Positions 1 through 6,992 of a DNA stretch of 10,855 bases are shown piece by piece; the stretch's first letter is position 1; each line of letters begins with the position of its first letter. Position numbers and translations under genes: made by a program. This DNA comes from Betaproteobacteria bacterium (lineage in GTDB: Bacteria > Pseudomonadota > Gammaproteobacteria > Burkholderiales > Burkholderiaceae). The stretch covers positions 1 through 10,855 of the forward strand of contig JABMMT010000221.1 of assembly GCA_013205155.1 (NCBI GenBank), given 5' to 3'. Below the pieces are notes generated by a model. That model was not told where the DNA came from, searched no databases, and saw only the letters and a list, made by a program, of their open reading frames with translations.

Positions 1-1539
1 ATTGGTCAAGGCATCGAATTTGATTACTGCTGTGTCCATGCTGCTCTGGCAATGCGTGATGACGGTTATGAAACCATTATGGTGAATTGCAATCCAGAAA
101 CTGTTTCTACCGACTACGACACTTCAGATCGGCTCTATTTTGAGCCATTAACACTCGAAGATGTTTTAGAAATAGTCGCTAAAGAAAAACCAAAAGGGGT
201 GATTGTTCAGTATGGTGGACAAACACCATTGAAGTTAGCCTTAGACCTTGAGCGCAATGGCGTACCCATCATCGGTACCTCACCCGATATGATCGATGCA
301 GCTGAAGATCGCGAGCGCTTCCAAAAGTTATTACAGAATCTTGGTTTGCGTCAACCGCCAAATCGTACAGCGCGTACCGAAGATGAAGCTCTTAAGCTTG
401 CTGAAGAAATTGGATATCCATTGGTTGTCCGTCCATCCTATGTTCTTGGAGGACGTGCCATGGAAATCGTTCATGATGGTCGCGATCTAGAGCGTTATAT
501 GCGTGAAGCGGTTAAGGTTTCCCATGATTCACCAGTATTACTAGACCGCTTCTTAAATGATGCGATTGAGTGTGATGTCGATTGCATTAGCGATGGTCAT
601 CGGGTCTTCATTGGTGGTGTTATGGAGCATATTGAGCAGGCTGGTGTTCATTCAGGAGACTCCGCTTGTTCTTTGCCTCCTTATTCACTCTCTGATGAGA
701 CGGTAGCGGAAATCAAAAGTCAAACTGCTGCTATGGCTAAGGGTTTAAATGTTATTGGCTTGATGAACGTGCAATTTGCGATCCAACATGTTGATGGTAA
801 AGATGTCATTTTCGTTTTAGAAGTAAATCCCCGAGCTTCACGTACGGTGCCTTTTGTCTCTAAGGCTACTGGCTTGCAGTTAGCGAAGATTGCTGCGCGT
901 TGTATGGTCGGCCAATCCCTCGATCAACAAGGGATCAAGGCAGAAGTGAAGCCTCCTTATTTCTCGGTTAAAGAAGCGGTATTTCCATTTAATAAGTTTC
1001 CAGGAATTGATCCAATCCTTGGACCAGAAATGCGTTCTACAGGTGAAGTCATGGGTGTAGGCAATACCTTTGGCGAAGCCCTCTTTAAATCACAATTAGG
1101 TGCTGGCATTAAGCTTCCTAAGAGTGGTACTGTAGTGCTGACAGTAAAAGATAGTGATAAACCTAAGGCCGTTGAAGTCGCTAAGTTACTACATCAACTA
1201 GGATTTCCGATGGTTGCTACTAAAGGAACTGCTGCCGCTATTGAAGCAGCCGGTTTGCCGGTGCGAGTCGTCAATAAAGTGAAGGATGGACGTCCTCACA
1301 TTGTGGATCTGATTAAAAACGGTGAGATTTCTCTTGTATTCACTACCGTTGATGAAACTAGGACTGCAATAGCTGATTCCCGCTCAATCCGAACCAGCGC
1401 TCAGGCTAATGGCGTTACTTATTACACGACTATTAGCGCCGCTAGGGCTGTCATGGATGGTTTAATGGCCTCACAAAATGGAAACAAGGAATCTTTAGAA
1501 GTTTATTCCTTACAAAACTTACATCAGTTACTCATTTAA
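1..1539 (+). CDS. carB: Carbamoyl phosphate synthase large subunit, C-terminal half (5' truncated by window edge)
   Basis: The reading frame is open from base 1, so the 512 residues seen are the second half of a protein that is about 1,070 residues in the family. CarB makes carbamoyl phosphate from bicarbonate, ATP and ammonia delivered by CarA, for pyrimidine and arginine synthesis in the cytoplasm. The fragment opens with IGQGIEFDYCCVHAAL, the start of the second synthetase unit. Next come the NCNPETVSTDYDTSDRLYFE segment (fragment residues about 28-47), an ATP-grasp fold (about 105-300) with RPSYVLGGRAME and the EVNPRASRTVPF metal/nucleotide segment, and a C-terminal MGS-like allosteric domain (about 375-512) with TKGTAAAIEAAG and NKVKDGRPHI. 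Everything matches the E. coli protein closely in order and spacing, with no frameshift. carA is expected just outside to the left. greA follows after 58 bp with no obvious terminator between, so cotranscription is plausible. An internal ATG at position 52 is not the start. Confidence 0.97.
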   Translation: MGQGIEFDYCCVHAALAMRDDGYETIMVNCNPETVSTDYDTSDRLYFEPLTLEDVLEIVAKEKPKGVIVQYGGQTPLKLALDLERNGVPIIGTSPDMIDAAEDRERFQKLLQNLGLRQPPNRTARTEDEALKLAEEIGYPLVVRPSYVLGGRAMEIVHDGRDLERYMREAVKVSHDSPVLLDRFLNDAIECDVDCISDGHRVFIGGVMEHIEQAGVHSGDSACSLPPYSLSDETVAEIKSQTAAMAKGLNVIGLMNVQFAIQHVDGKDVIFVLEVNPRASRTVPFVSKATGLQLAKIAARCMVGQSLDQQGIKAEVKPPYFSVKEAVFPFNKFPGIDPILGPEMRSTGEVMGVGNTFGEALFKSQLGAGIKLPKSGTVVLTVKDSDKPKAVEVAKLLHQLGFPMVATKGTAAAIEAAGLPVRVVNKVKDGRPHIVDLIKNGEISLVFTTVDETRTAIADSRSIRTSAQANGVTYYTTISAARAVMDGLMASQNGNKESLEVYSLQNLHQLLI

Positions 1540-1597
1540 TCTAAAATCAACTCTTTTATGCGCAATCGAGCGCCAGAATTTAAGTTAGGTCAGTAGC

Positions 1598-2074
1598 ATG
1601 AGCACAATTCCTATTACCAAACACGGTGCAGAGCTTCTAAAAGAAGAGCTGCACCGCCTCAAACATATTGATCGTCCGTCGGTAATTAATTCTATTTCTG
1701 AAGCTCGCGCTCAAGGAGATCTTTCAGAAAATGCTGAATACGATGCAGCTAAGGAAAAACAAGGCTTTATTGAAGGGCGCATTCAGGAACTTGAAAGCAA
1801 GCTATCTGGAGCTCAAATCATTGATCCTGCATCTCTGGATGTCACTGGGAGAGTCGTCTTTGGTGCCACAGTAGATTTAGTGTATTTGCAAGACGGCAGC
1901 AAAGTAACATATCAAATTGTTGGCGATGATGAGGCCGATATTGCTTACAATAAAATTTCTATTAGCTCACCTACTGCTCGCGCCTTGATTGGCAAGGAGG
2001 AGGGGGACGTTGTGGCAGTCCAAGCCCCTGGTGGCAATCGTGAAGTCGAAATCTTGGCTGTGCGTTATATCTAA
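1598..2074 (+). CDS. greA: Transcription elongation factor GreA
   Basis: GreA binds in the secondary channel of stalled, backtracked RNA polymerase and stimulates cleavage of the extruded RNA 3' end so that elongation resumes. The 158-residue length equals the usual family length. Residues 1 to about 76 form the antiparallel coiled-coil, with the conserved tip ARAQGDLSENAEYDAAKEKQ (37-56) that includes acidic residues D41 and E44, which reach the polymerase active site. Residues about 80-158 are the FKBP-like C-terminal domain, with the SISSPTARALIGKEEGD stretch near 121-137. The ATG at 1598 has an AGG at 1587-1589 about 8 bases upstream, a modest ribosome site, and gives the canonical N-terminus MSTIPITKHGAELLKEEL. 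Gene order carB-greA is common in proteobacteria. The next gene begins 22 bp after the stop, so the three rightward genes probably form one transcription unit ending at the hairpin near 2604. Confidence 0.97.
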   Translation: MSTIPITKHGAELLKEELHRLKHIDRPSVINSISEARAQGDLSENAEYDAAKEKQGFIEGRIQELESKLSGAQIIDPASLDVTGRVVFGATVDLVYLQDGSKVTYQIVGDDEADIAYNKISISSPTARALIGKEEGDVVAVQAPGGNREVEILAVRYI

Positions 2075-2096
2075 GTTTTTTATTTAGCTCGATCTC

Positions 2097-2591
2097 ATGA
2101 ATATCACTGGCGGTTCCAAACACGCTATCGCGCAAAGACTTTTTATTCTAGTTGCTGGTCTTTGGGTAGGCAGTATCTTAACAGCTGGATATTTAGTAGC
2201 CCCAACTATTTTCAATACCTTAACGGATCGTCAAGTGGCAGGCATGGTTGCCGGTAGTATTTTTAAGGTCGAAGCCCTGTTAAGTACGATTGTAAGTATT
2301 GCTTTGATGGTATTAGCCAATCTACTCATTAACCGAGGATTGTCTGAATATCGCTCTATTCGTTGGCTTCTGTTGGCGATGTTGCTCTGTTCTCTTGTTG
2401 CTTCCATCATCCTTATTCCATGGATGAATACATTACGCGATGAAGCGCTAATACAAGGGATGCCCGTAATGTTATCCCCATCCGCAAGTGCTTTTGCTAC
2501 ATTGCATGGTGTATCTAGTGCGGTGTTTTTGATTCAAAGTGCACTAGGTATTTATTTGCTATGGCGCTTAACTAAAAATACTCAGTCATAA
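2097..2591 (+). CDS. DUF4149 family four-helix inner-membrane protein
   Basis: This 164-residue, very hydrophobic protein has four predicted membrane helices, at about residues 14-34, 58-78, 90-109 and 137-157. The first helix region, RLFILVAGLWVGSILTAGYLVAP, is typical of the DUF4149 family (related to eukaryotic TMEM205). The second and third helices are separated by a short basic loop (NRGLSEYRSIRW). No catalytic motif or signal cleavage site is visible, and the function of the family is unknown to me. It lies 22 bp after greA in the same direction. From recall, a DUF4149 gene beside greA is a recurring arrangement in betaproteobacteria, but this does not reveal a job. There is no clear Shine-Dalgarno before the ATG at 2097, so translation may depend on coupling to greA. 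The family call rests on sequence pattern and context and has not been checked by a search. Confidence 0.85.
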   Translation: MNITGGSKHAIAQRLFILVAGLWVGSILTAGYLVAPTIFNTLTDRQVAGMVAGSIFKVEALLSTIVSIALMVLANLLINRGLSEYRSIRWLLLAMLLCSLVASIILIPWMNTLRDEALIQGMPVMLSPSASAFATLHGVSSAVFLIQSALGIYLLWRLTKNTQS

Positions 2592-2599
2592 TTTCTAAT

Positions 2600-2626
2600 A
2601 AAAAAAACGCCGACACGCGGCGTTTT
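2600..2626. terminator. Bidirectional intrinsic terminator between convergent genes
   Basis: Perfect 9-bp inverted repeat: left arm AAAACGCCG (2604-2612), 5-base loop, right arm CGGCGTTTT (2618-2626). It sits between the DUF4149 stop (2591) and the minus-strand gene's stop (2644), where a shared terminator is expected. Read leftward the hairpin is followed by eight T (complement of the A run 2600-2607), so it should be efficient for the yhbY-like gene. Read rightward only four T follow, so termination of the carB-greA side may be leakier. Confidence 0.85.
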
Positions 2627-2643
2627 GAGAGATATGTACTTGT

Positions 2644-3270
2644 TTAGGACCCGAGCGATTTCTTTTTGGTGCTACTCATGCGAACCTTGCGCCGCTTAAT
2701 GGGTGAGGGAGCTGCAGTGGCTTTTCGATATCCAGGGGATGACCAACCAATTTTTGACTCTGCGGCATCAGCACGTAATACACGTTTCTTTGGGGTGGCT
2801 GATTTAACTGCCGCTGCTCTTGTAAATGGAGATTGATTAGCAGCTGAACGACGGTCTGATCTTTCAGAATCGCTAGTACGAATGCCCGCTTTGGGAGGTG
2901 CTCGATTAGGCTGACGCTTGGTACGAGGTGCTTGCAAACTCTTTTTAGTTTGCTTGCTTGATCTACCAAGATTAGAAAATGCTTCCTCAATTGCATCCTT
3001 GGGTCTCCAAAGAACGAGTAATTTTCCAATATGCTGAACTGGAGCGGCATCTAACTTATCGCAAAGTTCTTCATAGATTGCCACTCGAGTTTCACGATCG
3101 TCACCAAATACTCGAATTTTAATTAAACCGTGGTGACTAATAGCTAACTTCGCTTCTTTGATTACAGCAGGAGTAAGGCCATCACCCCCAACCATGACTA
3201 CAGGACTCAGATCATGAGCATCAGCTTTAAGGGATTTTCGTTGCGTAGGGGTGATCGTAAGAGCTGTCAT
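2644..3270 (-). CDS. yhbY: YhbY-like CRM-domain RNA-binding protein with long basic C-terminal tail
   Basis: Residues about 5-97 form a CRS1-YhbY (CRM) domain, an RNA-binding fold found in pre-50S ribosome-associated YhbY and in chloroplast splicing factors. Visible signatures are TPTQRKSLKADAHDLSPVV, the GGDG loop (residues 28-31, the GxxG motif proposed to touch RNA), HHGLIKIRV (46-54) and HIGKLLVLWRP (80-90). Stand-alone YhbY is about 97 residues. This protein has 208, because residues 98-208 are a Ser/Lys/Arg/Ala-rich, probably disordered tail ending in repeated basic clusters (KKRVLR, IKRRKVR, TKKKS). The likely role is large-subunit assembly; the tail would add nonspecific RNA affinity (inference). 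It is divergent from rlmE, another 50S factor, across 93 bp. The ATG at 3270 gives a standard N-terminus but has no good Shine-Dalgarno. A TATCAT hexamer lies 7 bases before it, so a leaderless message is possible. Confidence 0.9.
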   Translation of the reverse strand: MTALTITPTQRKSLKADAHDLSPVVMVGGDGLTPAVIKEAKLAISHHGLIKIRVFGDDRETRVAIYEELCDKLDAAPVQHIGKLLVLWRPKDAIEEAFSNLGRSSKQTKKSLQAPRTKRQPNRAPPKAGIRTSDSERSDRRSAANQSPFTRAAAVKSATPKKRVLRADAAESKIGWSSPGYRKATAAPSPIKRRKVRMSSTKKKSLGS

Positions 3271-3312
3271 AAACCCGATGATAGAGCATTGATTGCGCTA
3301 TTAAGGCGTTAT

Positions 3313-3341
3313 TTGCCTTAGGAGGCAGAAACAAGGAAAAT
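3313..3341 (+). promoter_or_regulatory. Possible sigma-70 promoter for rlmE in the divergent yhbY/rlmE region
   Basis: TTGCCT (3313-3318), a 17-base spacer and GAAAAT (3336-3341) match the -35/-10 consensus at 4 of 6 positions each and would start transcription near 3348, just before the rlmE start at 3364. The -35 overlaps a short inverted repeat, TAAGGC / GCCTTA (3302-3307 and 3315-3320). This is a weak call based on spacing and location. Confidence 0.3.
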
Positions 3342-3363
3342 AGAAGGCGAAAGTGGGTAAGTT

Positions 3364-4038
3364 GTGGCAAAGAATAAATTTAATAAAAGTTGGCTGCAGG
3401 ATCACTTAACAGATCCTTATGTGAAGATGGCTCAAAAAGAAGGCTATCGCGCACGGGCTGTTTATAAGCTAAGCGAAATTGACGAGCAAGATCGCCTCAT
3501 TAGAGCTGGTATGACGGTGATTGATCTTGGTAGCGCCCCTGGTAGTTGGTCTCAGTATGTACGTAATCGTTTAACTGAACTCGGTAAAGTAAATCCCAAG
3601 GTTGAGTCAGGCAAGCCTGATGGGGTCATCATTGCCATCGACATTCTTCCGATGGAAGACATTGCAGATGTCAGTTTTATTCAAGGCGACTTTAGGGAAG
3701 ATGAGGGCCTTGCCGCCCTTAAGGCGTTATTACCCAAAGAGGCCGAAGGAAAGGTTGACCTTGTTTTATCTGATATGGCTCCAAACTTATCTGGAGTTGG
3801 GGTTGCAGATGCCGCCAGAATGGCCTTTTTGGCTGAAATAGCCCTAGATTTTGCTACAGGACATTTAAAACCAGATGGAGCCTTGCTGATTAAGTGCTTT
3901 AACGGTAGCGGTTATAGCCAAATCGTCGAATCCTTCAAAAAGGTCTTTAAAATAGTCAATTCACGCAAGCCTAAGGCCTCTAGAGCCCGTTCTTCAGAAA
4001 TCTTTCTTTTGGGAAAAAACCTTAAACCAGCTAAATAA
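3364..4038 (+). CDS. rlmE: 23S rRNA (uridine-2552 2'-O)-methyltransferase RlmE/FtsJ
   Basis: RlmE transfers a methyl group from S-adenosylmethionine to the 2'-OH of U2552 in the A-loop of 23S rRNA, a late 50S maturation step. The 224-residue protein shows the SAM-binding motif DLGSAPGSWSQY (54-65) and all four members of the K-D-K-E tetrad: K35 (VYKL), D137 (SDMAPN), K177 (IKCF) and E212 (SEIFLL). Compared with the E. coli protein, about ten extra residues (near 75-86, NPKVESGKPDG) lie between the first two strands, probably a surface loop. The start is GTG at 3364. It is forced, because an in-frame TAA lies at 3358-3360 and the next in-frame ATG (residue 22) would remove conserved sequence. 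The ribosome site is weak (GGG at 3355-3357). In E. coli this gene (ftsJ) forms a heat-shock operon with ftsH; here ftsH also follows, after 146 bp containing a weak hairpin. Confidence 0.96.
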   Translation: MAKNKFNKSWLQDHLTDPYVKMAQKEGYRARAVYKLSEIDEQDRLIRAGMTVIDLGSAPGSWSQYVRNRLTELGKVNPKVESGKPDGVIIAIDILPMEDIADVSFIQGDFREDEGLAALKALLPKEAEGKVDLVLSDMAPNLSGVGVADAARMAFLAEIALDFATGHLKPDGALLIKCFNGSGYSQIVESFKKVFKIVNSRKPKASRARSSEIFLLGKNLKPAK

Positions 4039-4055
4039 ACTCCCAATACCAAGAA

Positions 4056-4080
4056 AAAACCCATCAAATATAGGGGTTTT
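4056..4080 (+). terminator. Weak hairpin after rlmE, possible leaky terminator
   Basis: AAAACCC (4056-4062) pairs with GGGTTTT (4074-4080) across an 11-base loop, 18 bases after the rlmE stop. The stem has only three G-C pairs and the U-tract is four bases followed by A. It could partly separate rlmE from ftsH, or do nothing. Confidence 0.35.
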
Positions 4081-4184
4081 AAAAATAAATGCAGCATTAG
4101 CTCTTGAAAAAGGGTGGTAGTAGAATCAATTACTTCATTAGCAATTCGCTTTTACTACTGGATTGATCCAGAAAAGGACTCATT

Positions 4185-6062
4185 TTGAACAGCAATATGT
4201 TTCAAAAAATCGGTGTGTGGCTCATTGTGGGCTTGGTACTTTTTACTGTTTTCAAACAGTTCGATAAACCAAGGGAACAAACTGTTGTCACGTACTCCCA
4301 ATTTATGGATGATGCCAAGGCTGGCAAAGTAAAACGTGTCGATGTACAAGGGCGCACATTGCAAGTAACACCAGCTGACGGTAACAAGTATTCCATTATT
4401 ACACCGGGAGATATTTGGATGGTGGGCGACCTGATGAAGTATGGTGTTCAGGTAACCGGCAAGGCCGATGATGAACCTAACCTACTAGTTTCTGCTTTGT
4501 ATTATCTTGGCCCTACCTTGCTAATCATTGGCTTTTGGTTTTTCATGATGCGTCAGATGCAAGGTGGCGGCAAGGGTGGAGCATTCTCCTTCGGTAAATC
4601 TAAGGCGCGCCTGATTGATGAGAACAGCAATACCGTGACCTTCGCTGATGTTGCCGGCTGCGATGAAGCTAAAGAAGAAGTATTTGAGATTGTCGATTTC
4701 CTGAGAGATCCGCAAAAGTTTCAAAAATTAGGGGGTCGAATTCCGCATGGTGTTTTACTTGTAGGTCCTCCAGGAACTGGTAAGACTTTGCTAGCGCGTG
4801 CCATTGCAGGCGAAGCAAAAGTACCATTTTTCTCAATTTCTGGTTCAGACTTCGTGGAGATGTTCGTTGGTGTTGGTGCTTCACGCGTACGCGATATGTT
4901 TGAGAACGCCAAGAAAAATTCTCCCTGCATTATCTTTATTGACGAGATAGATGCGGTCGGGCGTCACCGCGGTGCTGGTATGGGCGGCGGTAACGATGAG
5001 CGCGAACAAACTCTTAACCAAATGTTGGTTGAGATGGATGGTTTTGAAAGCAATAGTGGCGTGATTGTGGTTGCGGCAACTAACCGTTCTGATGTTTTAG
5101 ATCGTGCCTTATTACGTCCAGGTCGTTTCGATCGCCAGGTCCATGTAGGCTTACCAGATATCCGGGGTCGTGAGCAAATTTTGCAAGTGCATATGCGAAA
5201 AGTTCCGATTGATCCTGATGTCAATGCTGCTGTATTGGCGCGTGGTACCCCTGGTTTCTCTGGTGCTGATTTAGCAAACCTGGTAAATGAGTCTGCTTTG
5301 TTTGCAGCACGTCGTGGCAAACGTGCAGTCGATATGAAAGACTTTGAAGACGCTAAAGATAAGATCTATATGGGTCCTGAGCGCAAGTCGGCTGTAATGC
5401 GTGAAGAAGAGCGTCGTAATACTGCGTATCACGAGTCTGGTCATGCGGTGGTTGCTAAGGTCTTACCTAAGGCTGACCCGGTTCACAAGGTCACCATCAT
5501 GCCGCGCGGTATGGCATTAGGCGTTACATGGCAGTTACCGGAGTTTGATCGTGTGAACTTGTATAAAGATCGCATGATGGAAGAATTGGCGATTTTATTT
5601 GGTGGCCGTGCTGCTGAAGAAGTGTTCTTGCACTCGATGAGTACTGGTGCATCCAACGACTTTGAGCGTGCTACTAAAATGGCGCGTGACATGGTAACGC
5701 GTTACGGCATGAGTGATAGTTTGGGCACTATGGTCTATGTTGATACAGAGTCTGAGAGTATTTTTGGTCGTAACAGTACAAAGACAGTTTCTGAGTTGAC
5801 TCAACAAAAAGTAGATGCTGAGATTCGTGCGCTAGTTGATAGCCAGTACGCATTAGCAAGATCTATTCTTGAGCAAAACCGTGACAAAGTCGAAGCGATG
5901 GTTGCTGGATTGCTTGAATGGGAAACCCTTGATGCTGAGCAGATCACTGACATCATGGAAGGTCGTCCACCGCGTGCTCCTAAGCCGCAGCCCGCAACCC
6001 AGTTTGGTAACTCTGCTGGAACGCCGGGTCCTGCTCCGGGTGCTGCTCCAGCGACTGCTTAA
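4185..6062 (+). CDS. ftsH: ATP-dependent zinc metalloprotease FtsH
   Basis: FtsH is the hexameric membrane-anchored AAA+ protease that degrades misassembled membrane proteins and regulators such as sigma-32 and LpxC in enterics. Domains along 625 residues: membrane helix 1 (about 8-24), a small periplasmic domain (25-104), membrane helix 2 (about 105-122), the AAA+ module (about 150-400) and the M41 peptidase (about 405-595). Visible motifs are Walker A GPPGTGKT (194-201), the pore loop FVGVGAS (227-233), Walker B CIIFIDEID (248-256), the second region of homology with arginine fingers R311 and R314, the zinc motif HESGH (416-420) and the likely third ligand D492 (STGASND). The tail (594-625) is Pro/Ala-rich and variable in the family. 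The start is taken as TTG at 4185: AAGGA (4174-4178) sits 6 bases before it, while the alternative ATG at 4197 is 18 bases away. No missing catalytic residue is seen. Confidence 0.97.
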   Translation: MNSNMFQKIGVWLIVGLVLFTVFKQFDKPREQTVVTYSQFMDDAKAGKVKRVDVQGRTLQVTPADGNKYSIITPGDIWMVGDLMKYGVQVTGKADDEPNLLVSALYYLGPTLLIIGFWFFMMRQMQGGGKGGAFSFGKSKARLIDENSNTVTFADVAGCDEAKEEVFEIVDFLRDPQKFQKLGGRIPHGVLLVGPPGTGKTLLARAIAGEAKVPFFSISGSDFVEMFVGVGASRVRDMFENAKKNSPCIIFIDEIDAVGRHRGAGMGGGNDEREQTLNQMLVEMDGFESNSGVIVVAATNRSDVLDRALLRPGRFDRQVHVGLPDIRGREQILQVHMRKVPIDPDVNAAVLARGTPGFSGADLANLVNESALFAARRGKRAVDMKDFEDAKDKIYMGPERKSAVMREEERRNTAYHESGHAVVAKVLPKADPVHKVTIMPRGMALGVTWQLPEFDRVNLYKDRMMEELAILFGGRAAEEVFLHSMSTGASNDFERATKMARDMVTRYGMSDSLGTMVYVDTESESIFGRNSTKTVSELTQQKVDAEIRALVDSQYALARSILEQNRDKVEAMVAGLLEWETLDAEQITDIMEGRPPRAPKPQPATQFGNSAGTPGPAPGAAPATA

Positions 6063-6084
6063 ATATTTCTCTGTAAATAGTTAG

Positions 6085-6939
6085 GTGATCAAGCATTTAC
6101 TGCCCGTAACATGGCGTTGCGGGCATTTTCTTTTTGATTTTACGAGACGCAAGAGACCCCTAGTAATGGGAATTCTGAACGCTACACCAGATTCATTTTC
6201 TGATGGTGGAATGTTTAGAACAGTTGCTGATGCCATCGCTCAGGCTGAACTCATGGTGAAGTCTGGGGTAGATCTGATTGATATTGGCGGTGAATCTACT
6301 AGACCTGGTGCAAAACCAATATCACTTCAAGAAGAGCTTGACCGAGTCCTGCCGGTCATTGAAGCCTTAAAAGGCTGCGGCATTCCTCTCTCAATTGATA
6401 CGTATAAGGCGGAGACGATGCGTCAAGCATTACGCTCTGGCGTCGATTGCGTCAATGATATTTGGGCTCTAAGACAGGATGATGCAGTTGCTGCCGTATT
6501 AGAGAGCAAGGATTGCGGTATTGTCTTAATGCACATGCAAAGAGATCCTCTAACGATGCAATTTGATCCAGAATATCAAGATGTGATTGCTGAGGTTTCT
6601 CAGTTTTTAGATGAGCGCGCCAAATTACTGATTCAAAATAGCATTAGTAAAGATCGCATTGCAATTGATCCAGGCTTTGGTTTTGGAAAAAGCCTTGAAC
6701 ATAATATCAATATGTTGTCTCATTTTGAATCTTTCACTACTCTGGGCTATCCCTTATTGGCTGGAATCTCGAGAAAATCGATGCTCGGCAAAATTACCGG
6801 AAAAGAAACCCATGAGCGAATGGCGCCTAGTGTTGCAGCCGCAATCATGGCGGCAGATCGGGGCGCTCAAATCATACGAGTACACGATGTAGCTGAGACA
6901 GTTGATGCTTTGAAGCTTTGGGAAGCCTTGCAAGACTAG
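6085..6939 (+). CDS. folP: Dihydropteroate synthase
   Basis: FolP condenses 6-hydroxymethyl-dihydropterin pyrophosphate with p-aminobenzoate to give dihydropteroate in folate synthesis, and is the sulfonamide target. The 284-residue TIM-barrel shows GILNATPDSFSDGG (29-42), DIGGESTRPGA (67-77), pterin-site SIDTYK (103-108) and VNDI (123-126), the DPGFGFGK loop (195-202), GISRKS (227-232) and RVHDV (265-269). Length and order match the family. The start is uncertain. GTG at 6085 is the most upstream reasonable start but has no good Shine-Dalgarno before it. AGGTG at 6083-6087 could instead serve a start just downstream, where no in-frame ATG exists. The in-frame ATG at 6166 would delete the WRCG-FDF and RPLV segment conserved at the N-terminus of relatives. 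The GTG start is 23 bases after the ftsH stop and overlaps the hairpin at 6101-6135. glmM follows after 51 bp, a folP-glmM pairing common in proteobacteria. Confidence 0.95.
   Translation: MIKHLLPVTWRCGHFLFDFTRRKRPLVMGILNATPDSFSDGGMFRTVADAIAQAELMVKSGVDLIDIGGESTRPGAKPISLQEELDRVLPVIEALKGCGIPLSIDTYKAETMRQALRSGVDCVNDIWALRQDDAVAAVLESKDCGIVLMHMQRDPLTMQFDPEYQDVIAEVSQFLDERAKLLIQNSISKDRIAIDPGFGFGKSLEHNINMLSHFESFTTLGYPLLAGISRKSMLGKITGKETHERMAPSVAAAIMAADRGAQIIRVHDVAETVDALKLWEALQD
6101..6135 (+). terminator. Strong intrinsic-terminator-like hairpin after ftsH, overlapping the 5' codons of folP
   Basis: TGCCCGTAAC (6101-6110) pairs with GTTGCGGGCA (6116-6125) across a 5-base loop: ten pairs with one G-U wobble. 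TTTTCTTTTT (6126-6135) follows immediately. This is a textbook rho-independent terminator 38 bases after the ftsH stop. However, the same bases encode FolP residues around 6-17 in the folP frame, including the conserved WRCG-F-FDF start of the protein. It would therefore act as the ftsH terminator, as an attenuator of folP, or both. Confidence 0.7.
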
Positions 6940-6986
6940 TCTTAAAACGCCTAAGTCTTAATATTAGGGATTATTCGCCTCGGTTT

Positions 6987-6992
6987 TATAAT
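6987..6992 (+). promoter_or_regulatory. Perfect TATAAT -10 element immediately before glmM
   Basis: TATAAT occurs exactly, 7 bases before the ATG at 7000, so a transcript would begin at about 6999-7000. No convincing -35 is seen 16-18 bases upstream (TTAGGG near 6964). It could drive a leaderless glmM mRNA, or be chance in AT-rich sequence overlapping the alternative ATG at 6991. Confidence 0.35.

Noticed and set aside
2676..3050. Alternative minus-strand frame of 124 codons over the yhbY-like gene.
   Set aside because: It overlaps the recognised CRM-domain frame on the same strand, shows no domain, and would have to be an overlapping gene without support.
3302..3320. Inverted repeat TAAGGC / GCCTTA between yhbY and rlmE as a terminator or operator.
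   Set aside because: There is no T run in either direction, and divergent genes need no terminator here. Six base pairs alone do not support an operator call.
4964..5320. Long minus-strand open frame inside ftsH (118 codons).
   Set aside because: It lies wholly within the conserved AAA+ coding region, encodes a low-complexity Arg/Ser/Pro-rich sequence without motifs, and has no start signals; it is a shadow of ftsH codon usage.
6111..6137. A nine-codon reading frame (ATG at 6111, TGA at 6135-6137) on the hairpin before folP, resembling a leader peptide.
   Set aside because: It lies in a different frame from folP, has no Shine-Dalgarno and no runs of a regulatory amino acid. It is most simply a by-product of the hairpin sequence.
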